64,000 bases of DNA, taken from contig NZ_CP159837.1 of the NCBI RefSeq assembly GCF_040564635.1, forward strand, positions 2,545,001 through 2,609,000, in the 5' to 3' direction. Below, piece after piece: positions 34,065 to 42,016 of this stretch. The notes under the pieces were generated by a model. That model searched no databases, was not told the origin of the DNA, and was given only the letters and a program-made list of their open reading frames with translations. The translations under genes and the position numbers were made by a program. The stretch comes from Planktothricoides raciborskii GIHE-MW2. GTDB taxonomy: Bacteria > Cyanobacteriota > Cyanobacteriia > Cyanobacteriales > Laspinemataceae. Numbering within the stretch: the stretch's first letter is position 1; every line of letters begins with the position of its first letter.

Positions 34065-35426
34065 TTACCCATCTTTTTTCCCATACGCCTTAAACACAGG
34101 ATTCACTGTAAAAAAATTAATTTTATCTTGAGGAATATCCTCAACTAAAAACCGGCGTTTCAGGGAATGCATCACATTAAATAAGTCTGTTGAGGACATC
34201 TGGATTTCCTGAAAAATTTGCCCCAAACTCACGGGTTCTGCTGCCTGTGAAATGTGATATATCGTCGATTTTTCAGCCTCGGTCAAACGTTCCAAAGCAT
34301 CGTCTAACAATTCTGCCAAAGAGTCACTAATAATCGGCATTTCAAACTGTAAAAAATCCGCCACTCTACCACCGCATAATTCGTGAATCAGGGTGGCGGT
34401 GAGTTTTAGCCAGTGGGGGTTGCCTTGGTAAATCTCAATTAAACTTTCCCAGCTTGACTCATCGCTTAAATTTTGTTGTCTTAATATTTCTTCAGCTTCT
34501 ATTCCTAAACCGGATAAAACTAAGCTGCGACAATATTTATTTTCTTTTTCGTAGTTAGCAATTTCTCGCGGTTTTTCCGAACCAATGAGAATTAAACAAC
34601 TATTGTGAGAAACTTCGGCCATGAGTTTAAAGAAACGTTGATAATTTTCCCCGCCGATTTTATAGTGTCCTGCCAGTTTTTGAGCAGTGAAAAGCATTTG
34701 CACATCATCAAGCACAATCAAACAGCGATATTGCCGCAGATATTCGAGAAGTTGGCAAATTTGGGTTTCTATATTATTGGGAATGTCTGAAGGAGAGAAG
34801 ATTTCTAGCAGGTTGCTCAGGGTTGTTTCTGGAGTCGGGGAAAAACGCAGACTACGATAAATAATATAGTCAAATTCCGGTTTTATTTGTTCGAGAAGTT
34901 GAAGCGCGAGGGTAGTTTTGCCGATGCCTCTGAGTCCTAATATGGCAATCAATCGGCTGTTTTTTTCTAGAATCCAGTTTTGCAGGGTGGCAAGTTCTTC
35001 TTTGCGTCCGTAAAATGCGGTAATTTCTGGGGCATCACCGAGGTTTAGATGTTGTTTTGGTGTTTTTTTTTCCGGTTGTTGGTTGCCGGTGGTTGCTAGT
35101 TTACTTTCGCGGCAAAAGTTGAGGTTATTAACTGTTACATGACCTACGTTATCTGCGGAAAAATTCTTAAATTCTACTTTTTCAATAACTGCTCGAAAAT
35201 TTGATTTATTAATTTCTTCTTTTAATTCTGCTGATAACACTTTCCAGAGTTCCGATCCAGTATTCCTGACGTGCCCTTCGCTTTGATAAGTTTCTGCGGC
35301 GATTTCGGTATAAGTTTTCCCTTCAAATGTTCCCTGGAGGACAGCTTTTTGCAGATGGTCTAAGTGCTTGCCAGTTTTCATAAATATCAACGCTTCTGCG
35401 AGGTTAAGCACGTCTGTGATGTCCAT
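34065..35426 (-). CDS. STAND (NB-ARC-type) ATPase with N-terminal helix-turn-helix-like domain
   Basis: 453 residues from ATG 35426 (MDITDVLNLAEALIFMKTGK). The frame is open to 35585, but that part is only translated tandem repeat. Residues 1-85 match the cyanobacterial domain with KHLDHLQKAVLQGTFEGKTY and EGHVRNTGSELWKVLS, a predicted DNA-binding-like module found before NB-ARC ATPases. Residues 130-320 form the NTPase: AFYGRKEEL, Walker A GLRGIGKTT (164-172) and Walker B LIVLDDV (236-242), then LVLSGLGIEAEEIL. The C-terminus is a winged helix (LTEAEKSTIYHISQAAEP). STAND ATPases switch on by oligomerisation; here an output domain is lacking, so it may regulate rather than execute. A related end is at 63742. 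Confidence 0.8.
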   Translation of the reverse strand: MDITDVLNLAEALIFMKTGKHLDHLQKAVLQGTFEGKTYTEIAAETYQSEGHVRNTGSELWKVLSAELKEEINKSNFRAVIEKVEFKNFSADNVGHVTVNNLNFCRESKLATTGNQQPEKKTPKQHLNLGDAPEITAFYGRKEELATLQNWILEKNSRLIAILGLRGIGKTTLALQLLEQIKPEFDYIIYRSLRFSPTPETTLSNLLEIFSPSDIPNNIETQICQLLEYLRQYRCLIVLDDVQMLFTAQKLAGHYKIGGENYQRFFKLMAEVSHNSCLILIGSEKPREIANYEKENKYCRSLVLSGLGIEAEEILRQQNLSDESSWESLIEIYQGNPHWLKLTATLIHELCGGRVADFLQFEMPIISDSLAELLDDALERLTEAEKSTIYHISQAAEPVSLGQIFQEIQMSSTDLFNVMHSLKRRFLVEDIPQDKINFFTVNPVFKAYGKKDG

Positions 35427-35505
35427 CAGATTAAAATAAATGGTTGATTTTGGGAATTTTGTAGGGGTAGTGCGATGGCGGTGCCTACCCCGAAACGGTG
35501 TTGGT

Positions 35506-35587
35506 GCAACCACAAATATTGGGGCAACCACAAATATTGGGGCAACCACAAATATTGGGGCAACCACAAATATTGGGGCAACCACGG
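35506..35587. repeat. 18-bp tandem repeat upstream of the STAND gene
   Basis: The unit GCAACCACAAATATTGGG is repeated four times exactly (35506-35577) plus a partial fifth. It sits 80 bases upstream of the chosen start and would translate as VAPIFV repeats. It is probably a slippage-prone spacer repeat rather than coding, and it may affect the promoter of the STAND gene. Confidence 0.75.
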
Positions 35588-35752
35588 GGGGATTGCCCCT
35601 ACCAGATTAATTTCTGGCAATTATAACCGACATTGCTGACATTGGTGACAATTTTTCTGACATTTCTGATGGGGTGTGGGCGTGAAATGGTGACAGCACT
35701 GTCACGGTTCCTTACCTACAATAGTGGAAAGAATCATTCTGAGGCTATTTCC

Positions 35753-36268
35753 ATGAAAAAATTTCCCTCAGTCAGGCGGTGGCTTTCGATGGGGATGCTG
35801 TCTGCCATGCTAGGAACCGCCATGCCACCAGCAGCCCAAGCCCAGCGCCCGATTTATTTACGCGACCTGGAATGTGTTACGGTTTGGCAAGGTTACACCA
35901 ACATCTTCACTTCTGGGGCAGATATTTCCATAGGTAGAGAGCTATACACCAGTTTTATGTCAACAGGCCCGGTGGGAATTACCTGTAGGCTTCCAGGAGG
36001 ACCCGGAACAGTAGAAATACAGTATGGCGTTCCAGATAGATCTAGCAAACCACCAGCCATCATCCAAGTTTATGTGGATGGCAGTGAAGTTGCTAGACAG
36101 GAGGGGGAGTCGGGAAAGATCAATACATTGCTGGTGGATGTGAGTAACGGACAAAGCCTCGCTATTGATATTAATTGTTCCAGACAAGAAAACTGTCGTG
36201 ATCATCAGCGTTACCACTTCTTCAAATTCCATCTGAACCCGGGCGCTAGTTCTCCAGGGAGTCGATAA
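35753..36268 (+). CDS. secreted unknown protein, paralogue 1
   Basis: 171 residues from ATG 35753 (MKKFPSVRRWLSMGML), with signal peptide AMLGTAMPPAAQAQ. The mature part has two cysteine pairs (LECVTVW, ITCRLPGG, NCSRQENCRD) and a beta-rich core (GTVEIQYGVPD, IIQVYVDGSEVARQEGESG). No family is recognised. It is closely related to the next gene, and a copy of the third gene's start codon region follows it. The frame is open to 35633 but that part is not conserved in paralogue 2. Probably periplasmic or exported. Confidence 0.75.
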   Translation: MKKFPSVRRWLSMGMLSAMLGTAMPPAAQAQRPIYLRDLECVTVWQGYTNIFTSGADISIGRELYTSFMSTGPVGITCRLPGGPGTVEIQYGVPDRSSKPPAIIQVYVDGSEVARQEGESGKINTLLVDVSNGQSLAIDINCSRQENCRDHQRYHFFKFHLNPGASSPGSR

Positions 36269-36271
36269 ATT

Positions 36272-36301
36272 ATGAGTCTGAGTCGTCACCTAAATAGTTA
36301 A
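36272..36301 (+). pseudogene. nine-codon stub of the 36842 gene
   Basis: ATG AGT CTG AGT CGT encodes MSLSR exactly like the start of the 36842 gene, then diverges to HLNS and stops. It marks where the duplicated segment ended: the copy took the secreted-protein gene plus the first bases of its downstream neighbour. Confidence 0.7.
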
Positions 36302-36325
36302 ATGAAATATTGCCAGCATATTTTT

Positions 36326-36838
36326 ATGAAAAAATTTCCCTCAGTCAGGCGGTGGCTTTCGATGGGGATGCTGTCGGCGATGCTAGGGACTGCCATGCCA
36401 CCAGCCGCCCAAGCCCAGCGCCCGATTTTTATATTCGACCTGTCATGTGTTTACGTTCTGGGTTGGGCACATTCTCGGGGGCGTGGAGCAGATATTTCCA
36501 TCGGCAGAGAGCTATACACCAGTATTATGACAATAAGCCCTTTTGAGATTACCTGTAGACTGCCAGGGGGACCCGGAACCTTAGAAATACAGTATGGAGT
36601 TCCAGATACATCGAAATTACCTCCAGCCATTATCCAAGTTTATGTGGATGGCAGTGAAGTGGCTCGACATGAAGGGGAATCGGGAAAGATCAATACATTC
36701 CTGGTGGATGTGAGTAACGGACGAAGCCTCGCTATTGATCTTAATTGTTCCAGACAAGAAAACTGTGAGTATAGTGGTTCTTACCACTTCTTCAAATTCC
36801 ATCTGAACCCGGGCGCTAGTTCTCCAGGGAGTCGATAA
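36326..36838 (+). CDS. secreted unknown protein, paralogue 2
   Basis: 170 residues from ATG 36326 by alignment with paralogue 1; ATG 36302 would add eight residues. The signal peptide is nearly identical (AMLGTAMPPAAQAQ), and the mature part differs mostly near residues 35-70 (IFDLSCVYVLGWAHSRGRG). The cysteine pairs are conserved. It ends three bases before the next gene, so they are co-transcribed. The function is unknown; tandem paralogues may be variants of an exported binding protein. Confidence 0.75.
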   Translation: MKKFPSVRRWLSMGMLSAMLGTAMPPAAQAQRPIFIFDLSCVYVLGWAHSRGRGADISIGRELYTSIMTISPFEITCRLPGGPGTLEIQYGVPDTSKLPPAIIQVYVDGSEVARHEGESGKINTFLVDVSNGRSLAIDLNCSRQENCEYSGSYHFFKFHLNPGASSPGSR

Positions 36839-36841
36839 ATT

Positions 36842-37618
36842 ATGAGTCTGAGTCGTCGTCAAGTGAATCGGATGATTATCTGGGGTGGCGCTTCTTTTGC
36901 GGCTTCCACAACTTCTGGGATTTTTTTCCCTAAACCTGCTGAAGCCTATTCTTTAGAATTTCCCCTCAGCGCCTTTTCCGCTAATGGGGTTTTTAGCGGA
37001 TTGCAACAATATTGTGGGGTACAGCCGGTTTCCGGGGTTTTATCTTCTATTTTGGAAGGAAATACCAATGTTGGCAGTGACATTCCCCCTGATGCGGCGA
37101 ACCGCATTCGCATGGCTGATACAGAATTTGTTAGGCGACGTTTTACCAGCAACCGCACAGAATTAGCCCAACATGGGACTGGCGGCGTGGACTCCAGTAT
37201 TAGTCGCTTGTGGGGTCGGCAAAAACAAGAAGATGTGGGGGCAAATGTTGGCTTTGGTTTTGTGCAAAAATTTCAGGATCAATATAGTGATGCCAAAATT
37301 TCTGGGCCAACGTTGTGCGGTATTCATAATGCCCAAAAAGTTTTAGCGGATCAACGATTAACCCCTCCAGATATTGCCAATCTTTTGTTACCAATTCGCT
37401 CGACTTTTGATGATTGGGGTTCTTGGGGTGGGGATACAGATACGGCGGTTGGCCGAAATCCCAATGTCGTTTTCAGTCAATATAATTCATTAGCCGGAAC
37501 TGTGACATCTCGCTATGAGTTAGTGGAACCGGGGCCAAAGGGTTTTGGTAGAGTGGAGTTTACGGTTGAAGGCAGAAATCAGCCTAGACGGACAATATTG
37601 TTGACCGTAAATTTTTAG
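36842..37618 (+). CDS. Tat-exported unknown protein
   Basis: A 258-residue protein starting MSLSRRQVNRMIIWGGASFA. SRRQV followed by a hydrophobic stretch and a probable cleavage at PAEA-Y is a twin-arginine-type signal, so it would be exported folded. The mature part (FRSGLQQYCGVQ-like start, DDWGSWGGDTDTAVGRNPNV near the end) is not recognised. It lies three bases after paralogue 2 and the duplication includes its first codons, so these genes form an exported cassette. A hairpin (GGACACGGCA/TGCCGTGTCC) near 37630 follows it. Confidence 0.7.
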   Translation: MSLSRRQVNRMIIWGGASFAASTTSGIFFPKPAEAYSLEFPLSAFSANGVFSGLQQYCGVQPVSGVLSSILEGNTNVGSDIPPDAANRIRMADTEFVRRRFTSNRTELAQHGTGGVDSSISRLWGRQKQEDVGANVGFGFVQKFQDQYSDAKISGPTLCGIHNAQKVLADQRLTPPDIANLLLPIRSTFDDWGSWGGDTDTAVGRNPNVVFSQYNSLAGTVTSRYELVEPGPKGFGRVEFTVEGRNQPRRTILLTVNF

Positions 37619-37629
37619 GATATTCGGTA

Positions 37630-37652
37630 GGGACACGGCATTGCCGTGTCCT
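37630..37652 (+). terminator. hairpin terminator after the exported-protein cassette
   Basis: GGACACGGCA pairs with TGCCGTGTCC around a T, followed by TTAATTTTTG. Sits 12 bases after the stop of the 36842 gene. Confidence 0.6.
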
Positions 37653-38296
37653 TAATTTTTGTTTTGAAAAAGCCCAATTTTTTGCCTGGGTGAAGCATTT
37701 TGGGAATAATACCATTTACAATTAAAAATGCAACAGTAGGGGCGCAATGCTTGCGCCCGAAAAAACCTCGCAACTGTAGCAATAATTTTTTAAAATTGGT
37801 AATCAATTTAAGCCTTTAACCATACAGCGGTTTTTAAATTAATAAACCACATTAACCGCCAAAACCGCCAATTAACCGCCAGGGAATTAATCGCCTGTCA
37901 ATTAACCGCCAGGGAATAAATTCCCTGGCTAACAGCACAAGTCGGTTAAAACCGACTAAAATTCTGTACGGGTCAACAGCCGTTGTACGGGTCAACGGCC
38001 GTTGACCCCTACCAAGTATGATTAGTCGGTTTTAACCGCCTGTAGGGGTCAGCGGCCGTTGACCCCTACAGGCGGGGATTTTAATCCCCGACGGGTGTGG
38101 TTTACAAGGGCAGAAAACCGCTGTAAATCTCTGCTTGGGGCAACCACCGCCATCGGTTTGCCCCTACAGATTTTAATGTTTGGGTTAACCACGGAGGGCG
38201 AAGCATTCCGGTAATCAATTTAAGCTTTCAACCAGAAATCTCTGCGGTCATGCTTCGCCCCTACAGACCGCGACCCTACTCACTGTTTGACTTGCT
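37653..38296. repeat. palindrome-rich spacer
   Basis: Holds many dispersed palindromes: GTAGGGGCGCAATGCTTGCG near 37738, GGTCAACGGCCGTTGACCCC near 37990, TGTAGGGGTCAGCGGCCGTT near 38040, GGGGATTTTAATCCCC near 38075, and a GGGCGAAGCATTCCGG / CATGCTTCGCCCC pair near 38198-38262. Also a repeated AATTAACCGCCAGGGAAT module near 37870-37915. No gene. It is one of the densest repeat clusters in the window. Confidence 0.65.
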
Positions 38297-38752
38297 ATGA
38301 TAAGTTTGGATAGCACCTCGCTTATCGGATTGTCTGTTGTGGCTAAAGACCGTTTTCACGATGTTGTTAAAATAGCACTCACAAAAGAACAGTGGGTCAT
38401 TACCCAAGACCCTTTTGGGTTCAAGTATGGGAAAGTTGACTTTCAAATTGATTTGGGTGCAGAAAAATTACTGGCCGCTGAACGGGAAAATGAAAAAATT
38501 GCTGTTGAAATTAAAAGCTTTCTCAATCCTTCTGCTATCACCGATTTTTATGCTGCACTAGGACAGTTTCTCAGTTACCGTTTGGCACTAGAAACTATTG
38601 ACCCAGAGCGTACCCTATATTTGGCTGTTCCCTTAGAAAGTTATCAAACCTTTTTTCAACTGGATTTTACTCAAACAGCCATTCAAAAATACCAAGTGCT
38701 TTTAATTGTTTACGATCCAGTCAAGGAGATTATTATAAAATGGATAAAGTAG
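38297..38752 (+). CDS. xisH: XisH family protein
   Basis: A 151-residue protein. From residue 15 (VAKDRFHDVVKIALTKEQW) it aligns to XisH, whose members normally start here; a GTG at 38339 could be the true start. The PD-(D/E)XK-like motifs are KVDFQIDLGAEKLLAAE and KIAVEIKSF. XisH and XisI were named as factors controlling excision of the fdxN element in Anabaena heterocysts, but homologues are common in other cyanobacteria without that element. It overlaps xisI by 13 bases, so the two are co-translated. Confidence 0.88.
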   Translation: MISLDSTSLIGLSVVAKDRFHDVVKIALTKEQWVITQDPFGFKYGKVDFQIDLGAEKLLAAERENEKIAVEIKSFLNPSAITDFYAALGQFLSYRLALETIDPERTLYLAVPLESYQTFFQLDFTQTAIQKYQVLLIVYDPVKEIIIKWIK

Positions 38753-39081
38753 AACAATATCGAACAGCGATTCAAAGCCTGCTCACTCGTTATGCAAACT
38801 ATGAGTATTACCCGTCAAATCCTGAAATTGAAACACAACTCATCTTTGATACCCAACGAGATCATTATCAATGGATGGATGTGGGTTGGCAAGAGCTAAA
38901 TCGGATTTATCGCTCGATTATTCATTTTGATATTAAAGATGGTAAAATTTGGTTGCAACAAAACCTCACCGATTGGAATCCTGCGGAGGAATTAGTGGCA
39001 ATGGGAATTCCTCGCGAGGATATTGTCCTGGGTTTGCATCCCCCCTACAAGCGCCCTTATACAGATTATGGTGTGGCTTAG
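38740..39081 (+). CDS. xisI: XisI family protein
   Basis: A 113-residue protein (MDKVEQYRTAIQSLLTRYAN), with RDHYQWMDVGW, DIKDGKIWLQQNLTDW and MGIPREDIVLGLHPPYKRPY, the diagnostic XisI pattern. It is coupled to xisH through a 13-base overlap. The family is thought to act with XisH as a nuclease-associated pair; the molecular role is not established. The downstream sequence is a repeated TTTAAGTTTTTAACCAGAAA module. Confidence 0.9.
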   Translation: MDKVEQYRTAIQSLLTRYANYEYYPSNPEIETQLIFDTQRDHYQWMDVGWQELNRIYRSIIHFDIKDGKIWLQQNLTDWNPAEELVAMGIPREDIVLGLHPPYKRPYTDYGVA

Positions 39082-39111
39082 ACAGTCGTCCGCCTAATCG
39101 GTTAGGGTGGG

Positions 39112-39227
39112 CGAAGCATGACCGTAATAAATTTAAGTTTTTAACCAGAAATCTCTGCTTGGGGCAACCACGGAGGGCGGCGAAGCATGACCGTAATAAA
39201 TTTAAGTTTTTAACCAGAAATCTCTGC
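39112..39227. repeat. duplicated module GCGAAGCATGACCGTAATAA
   Basis: A stretch beginning GCGAAGCATGACCGTAATAA and ending CCAGAAATCTCTGC occurs at 39112-39159 and again at 39180-39227. A similar version lies at about 38200-38250 before xisH, so the xisHI pair is flanked by related repeats. Confidence 0.7.
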
Positions 39228-39321
39228 GGTCATGCTTTGCCCCTACAGATTTTACAGATTTTTATTCACTGGGAAAACGCGATCGCATCATATTTTTATA
39301 TTGATATATTGACGCTCGCCT

Positions 39322-40830
39322 TTACCGTTGCAGTTGACGAGCCATTTCTAATGCTTTTTCGGCATCGGCATTCATGCCTTGGGCTTGAAATAAACGAGCG
39401 GCTTGTTGTAAGTCGGAAATTGCTCCAAGCCGATCGCCCATTCTGGCTAAAGTAATGCCTCGATTGGCATAAGCTTTGGCATAATAAGGGTTTAGTTGAA
39501 TGGCTTGAGTGTAGTCAGTCAAAGCCGCCCGATCGCTGCCAATTCTAAACAGGGCTAATCCGCGATTAAAATAAGTATTCGATCGCCCCGGATTGATTTG
39601 TAAAGCCTGATTAAAATCATCGATCGCCTGTTGTTGGTCGCCTAAATCTGACAATGCTAACCCGCGATTATTATAAGCTGCGGCAAAGGTTTGATCCAGA
39701 CGAATTACTTGGGTGTAATCATCAATTGAACCGAGGCGATCGCCCATTGCCGCACGAACTAACGCCCGATTATAATAAGCATCCACATAAGCGGAATTAA
39801 TCTCAATGGCTCGATTATAATCCGCCATACTTTCGGCAAACTTATCTTGCTCAAAATAAGCCAGACCGCGATAAAAAAAAGCTTCTGAGTAATTTGCCTG
39901 ACTTTGAATTGCCTGAGTAAAATCGGCGATCGCCCCAGAAAAATCTCCTTGGTCAAAGCGACTTAATCCCCGAACATAAAAAGTTTGAGTATTATTAGGA
40001 TTATTTACGGCGACTGGGGCATTCGTAGTCGGCGAATCGTCGATCGCGATCGCGGCAGCACTTAACCCCGCTTCGGATAGTTTAGCGATAAAAATATTAA
40101 TGGGAATTGCGGAATTAAAGCCAGTTTTTGTCGCCACTCTGCCGGTACGATTTCCTTGACCATCGGCTACAGTATCATAATCGCGATCACCTTCCCCGTG
40201 AATGCCAATTACTCGTCCTTCTGAATCAAATACCGGCCCGCCACTCATGCCACCTTTGGTGACAGCATTGTAGCGTAAAGTATAACCTCTAGGATGGTTG
40301 TTCAGACGGCTGGTGACAAACCCTGGAGAAAACTCAAAATTACGACTACTTCCATATTTATTATTCAACACATTCGCGGGATATCCAAACACAAAAATTT
40401 CTGAACCAACGGCAGCGCGATCGGAATTTCCCAAGGTGACAACTGGATAGGATTCTGCACTGTTAAAGGTGACAACGGCTAAATCTGGTTGATTGTCATT
40501 TTTTTGTAATATGACAATATTGGTTACGGCATAGTCTTGTCCTGTATTCGTGCGAATCTTATAGGTAAATTGAGCATCTTTAACCACATGATTACAGGTG
40601 AGAACGGTATAAGTTGTTCCTTGTTTCGCAATAATAAACCCAGACCCACTACTGGTAGCTTTGGCAGATTCGCCATTAATTTGAACGGTGACAGGAATCG
40701 CTAATTGAGCAATTTCTTGGGCAGATTTTGCCAAAAGCGGTGACGGGGCAAAAGTAACAATTCCGGCAACGGTTAAGGTTCCTGCCAGAATAGCAGTGAG
40801 AGCATCAAACTGCGAATAACCTCTACTCAT
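39322..40830 (-). CDS. trypsin-like serine protease fused to TPR repeats
   Basis: A 502-residue protein with a signal or anchor sequence (LTAILAGTLTVAGIVTFAPS). The protease domain has the catalytic triad H81 (TCNHVV), D116 (NQPDLAVV) and S196 (KGGMSGGPVF). From about residue 281 to the end there are about six TPR units (YSEAFFYRGLAYFEQDKFAE). Such fusions are typical of cyanobacteria, where TPR units position the protease or recognise its substrate. It is predicted to act in the periplasm or at the outer surface. Monocistronic, convergent with the xisHI pair. Confidence 0.85.
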   Translation of the reverse strand: MSRGYSQFDALTAILAGTLTVAGIVTFAPSPLLAKSAQEIAQLAIPVTVQINGESAKATSSGSGFIIAKQGTTYTVLTCNHVVKDAQFTYKIRTNTGQDYAVTNIVILQKNDNQPDLAVVTFNSAESYPVVTLGNSDRAAVGSEIFVFGYPANVLNNKYGSSRNFEFSPGFVTSRLNNHPRGYTLRYNAVTKGGMSGGPVFDSEGRVIGIHGEGDRDYDTVADGQGNRTGRVATKTGFNSAIPINIFIAKLSEAGLSAAAIAIDDSPTTNAPVAVNNPNNTQTFYVRGLSRFDQGDFSGAIADFTQAIQSQANYSEAFFYRGLAYFEQDKFAESMADYNRAIEINSAYVDAYYNRALVRAAMGDRLGSIDDYTQVIRLDQTFAAAYNNRGLALSDLGDQQQAIDDFNQALQINPGRSNTYFNRGLALFRIGSDRAALTDYTQAIQLNPYYAKAYANRGITLARMGDRLGAISDLQQAARLFQAQGMNADAEKALEMARQLQR

Positions 40831-41263
40831 AGCTGATTATTGGTGTGGGGTGATAATGATCCACCTTAAATATTAAAGGCGAAATTAAAAGATAGATTTC
40901 CGATCGACCCCTTCCTCAGATTTTTCTGACAATTCTGACATTTCTGACATTACGAGTTTAAGTAAATTGAAGCGAGCGGAAAAACTTGTCATATTTTTCC
41001 TAAAGCAATGAGTATTCGTAGGTTGGGTTGAGGAACGAAACCCAACAGAGGGCAACAGAGAAACCGGGTTTCTTTAGACCATCTTTGTCACCCAATCAAG
41101 AAACCGGGTTTCTTTAAGAAACCCGGTTTCTAACCCGGTTTCTTTGCTTGTTTGCTTGAGTTTGTATGGTGCGTTACGTCGGGAATGAAGATAATTAATT
41201 TGAGTCATAATTTTTGCCCCGACTAACGCACCCTACCACTACCGGAATGCTTCCTTTAAACAA
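40831..41263. repeat. 433-base spacer with AAACCGGGTTTCTTT repeats
   Basis: Contains several AAACCGGGTTT and GAAACCCGGTTTCT units at about 41060-41150, alternating in orientation and able to form a cruciform, plus TTCTGACATTTCTGACATT repeats near 40925. ACGCACCCTACC and a TGGTGCGTTACG element flank them. No gene is seen. Confidence 0.55.
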
Positions 41264-41890
41264 TTAATTTTTCTTGGCCTGAATTACTTGTAAACTACCC
41301 CCAGCATAAAGGGTGGATTTTTCCACAACAAATCCCACTTCTGTGAGTAATTCCGGTAAGTTAGTTTTTAACAAATGCCATGCGGTTTCGGTTTCAAATA
41401 ACCAGAAAAATATGGCGACCCCAGGCCAAAAAATCGGATTTGTGGGGGGATGAAAATCCGCTAAGGTAAAAATGCCCCCTGGTTTCAAGACCCGATAGAC
41501 TTCTTTGAGAATTTGTCGCAACTGTTGCGGCTGCATTTCGTGAAGGGCTGCACTGGTATGGACTAAATCAAATAGGCGATCGCCTATTGGCATCTCCTCC
41601 GCAAAGGCTTCTATATATGAAGCCTGGGGGACATTTTTTTGCGCCCGTTTGATCGATAATGGGGAGGCATCCAGTCCGGTGACATCGGCAAAATTTTCCA
41701 CCAGGACCCCAGTAGCTTGACCACTGCCACAGCAGAGATCCAGGACTTTGCTGTCCCTGGGGAGGTTCAACCCTTGCAAGGGCAGTCGGCGAAACCGGGA
41801 CTCACCCCCCACCGCGAGAGACGCTAAACCGGAGATGCTGTCATATAGCCATTGGTGCTGATAACTTAAGTCTCTGAGAATTGTAGCCAC
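41264..41890 (-). CDS. class I SAM-dependent methyltransferase (UbiE-like fold)
   Basis: A 208-residue protein. VLDLCCGSGQ (49-58) is motif I, VTGLDASPLSIKRAQ holds the acidic residue after strand 2, and LFDLVHTSAALHEM and VLKPGGIFTLADFHPP complete the core. The N-terminus MATILRDLSYQHQWLYD is a family-specific helix. The compact size and LHEM motif resemble quinone or small-molecule methyltransferases, but the substrate cannot be assigned. It is divergent from hemH with 126 bases between. Confidence 0.78.
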   Translation of the reverse strand: MATILRDLSYQHQWLYDSISGLASLAVGGESRFRRLPLQGLNLPRDSKVLDLCCGSGQATGVLVENFADVTGLDASPLSIKRAQKNVPQASYIEAFAEEMPIGDRLFDLVHTSAALHEMQPQQLRQILKEVYRVLKPGGIFTLADFHPPTNPIFWPGVAIFFWLFETETAWHLLKTNLPELLTEVGFVVEKSTLYAGGSLQVIQAKKN

Positions 41891-42016
41891 GGCTTTTTCC
41901 TTGTTGTGAGTGCGATCGGCAATGCGAAATACTTTCTCAATAAATCTGATAGCATCTCAGCTTTTATTGTTACAATAGATTACGAAAATTAAAGTGTTTG
42001 GGAAATTATAACTATT

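Noticed and set aside
38297-39081. reading xisH-xisI as evidence for an fdxN excision element and heterocysts
   Set aside because: The pair is widespread in non-heterocystous strains and no recombinase XisF or fdxN is present.
38949-39455. 168-residue frame downstream of xisI with repeated HDRNKFKFLTRNL
   Set aside because: It overlaps xisI in another frame and translates the duplicated spacer module.
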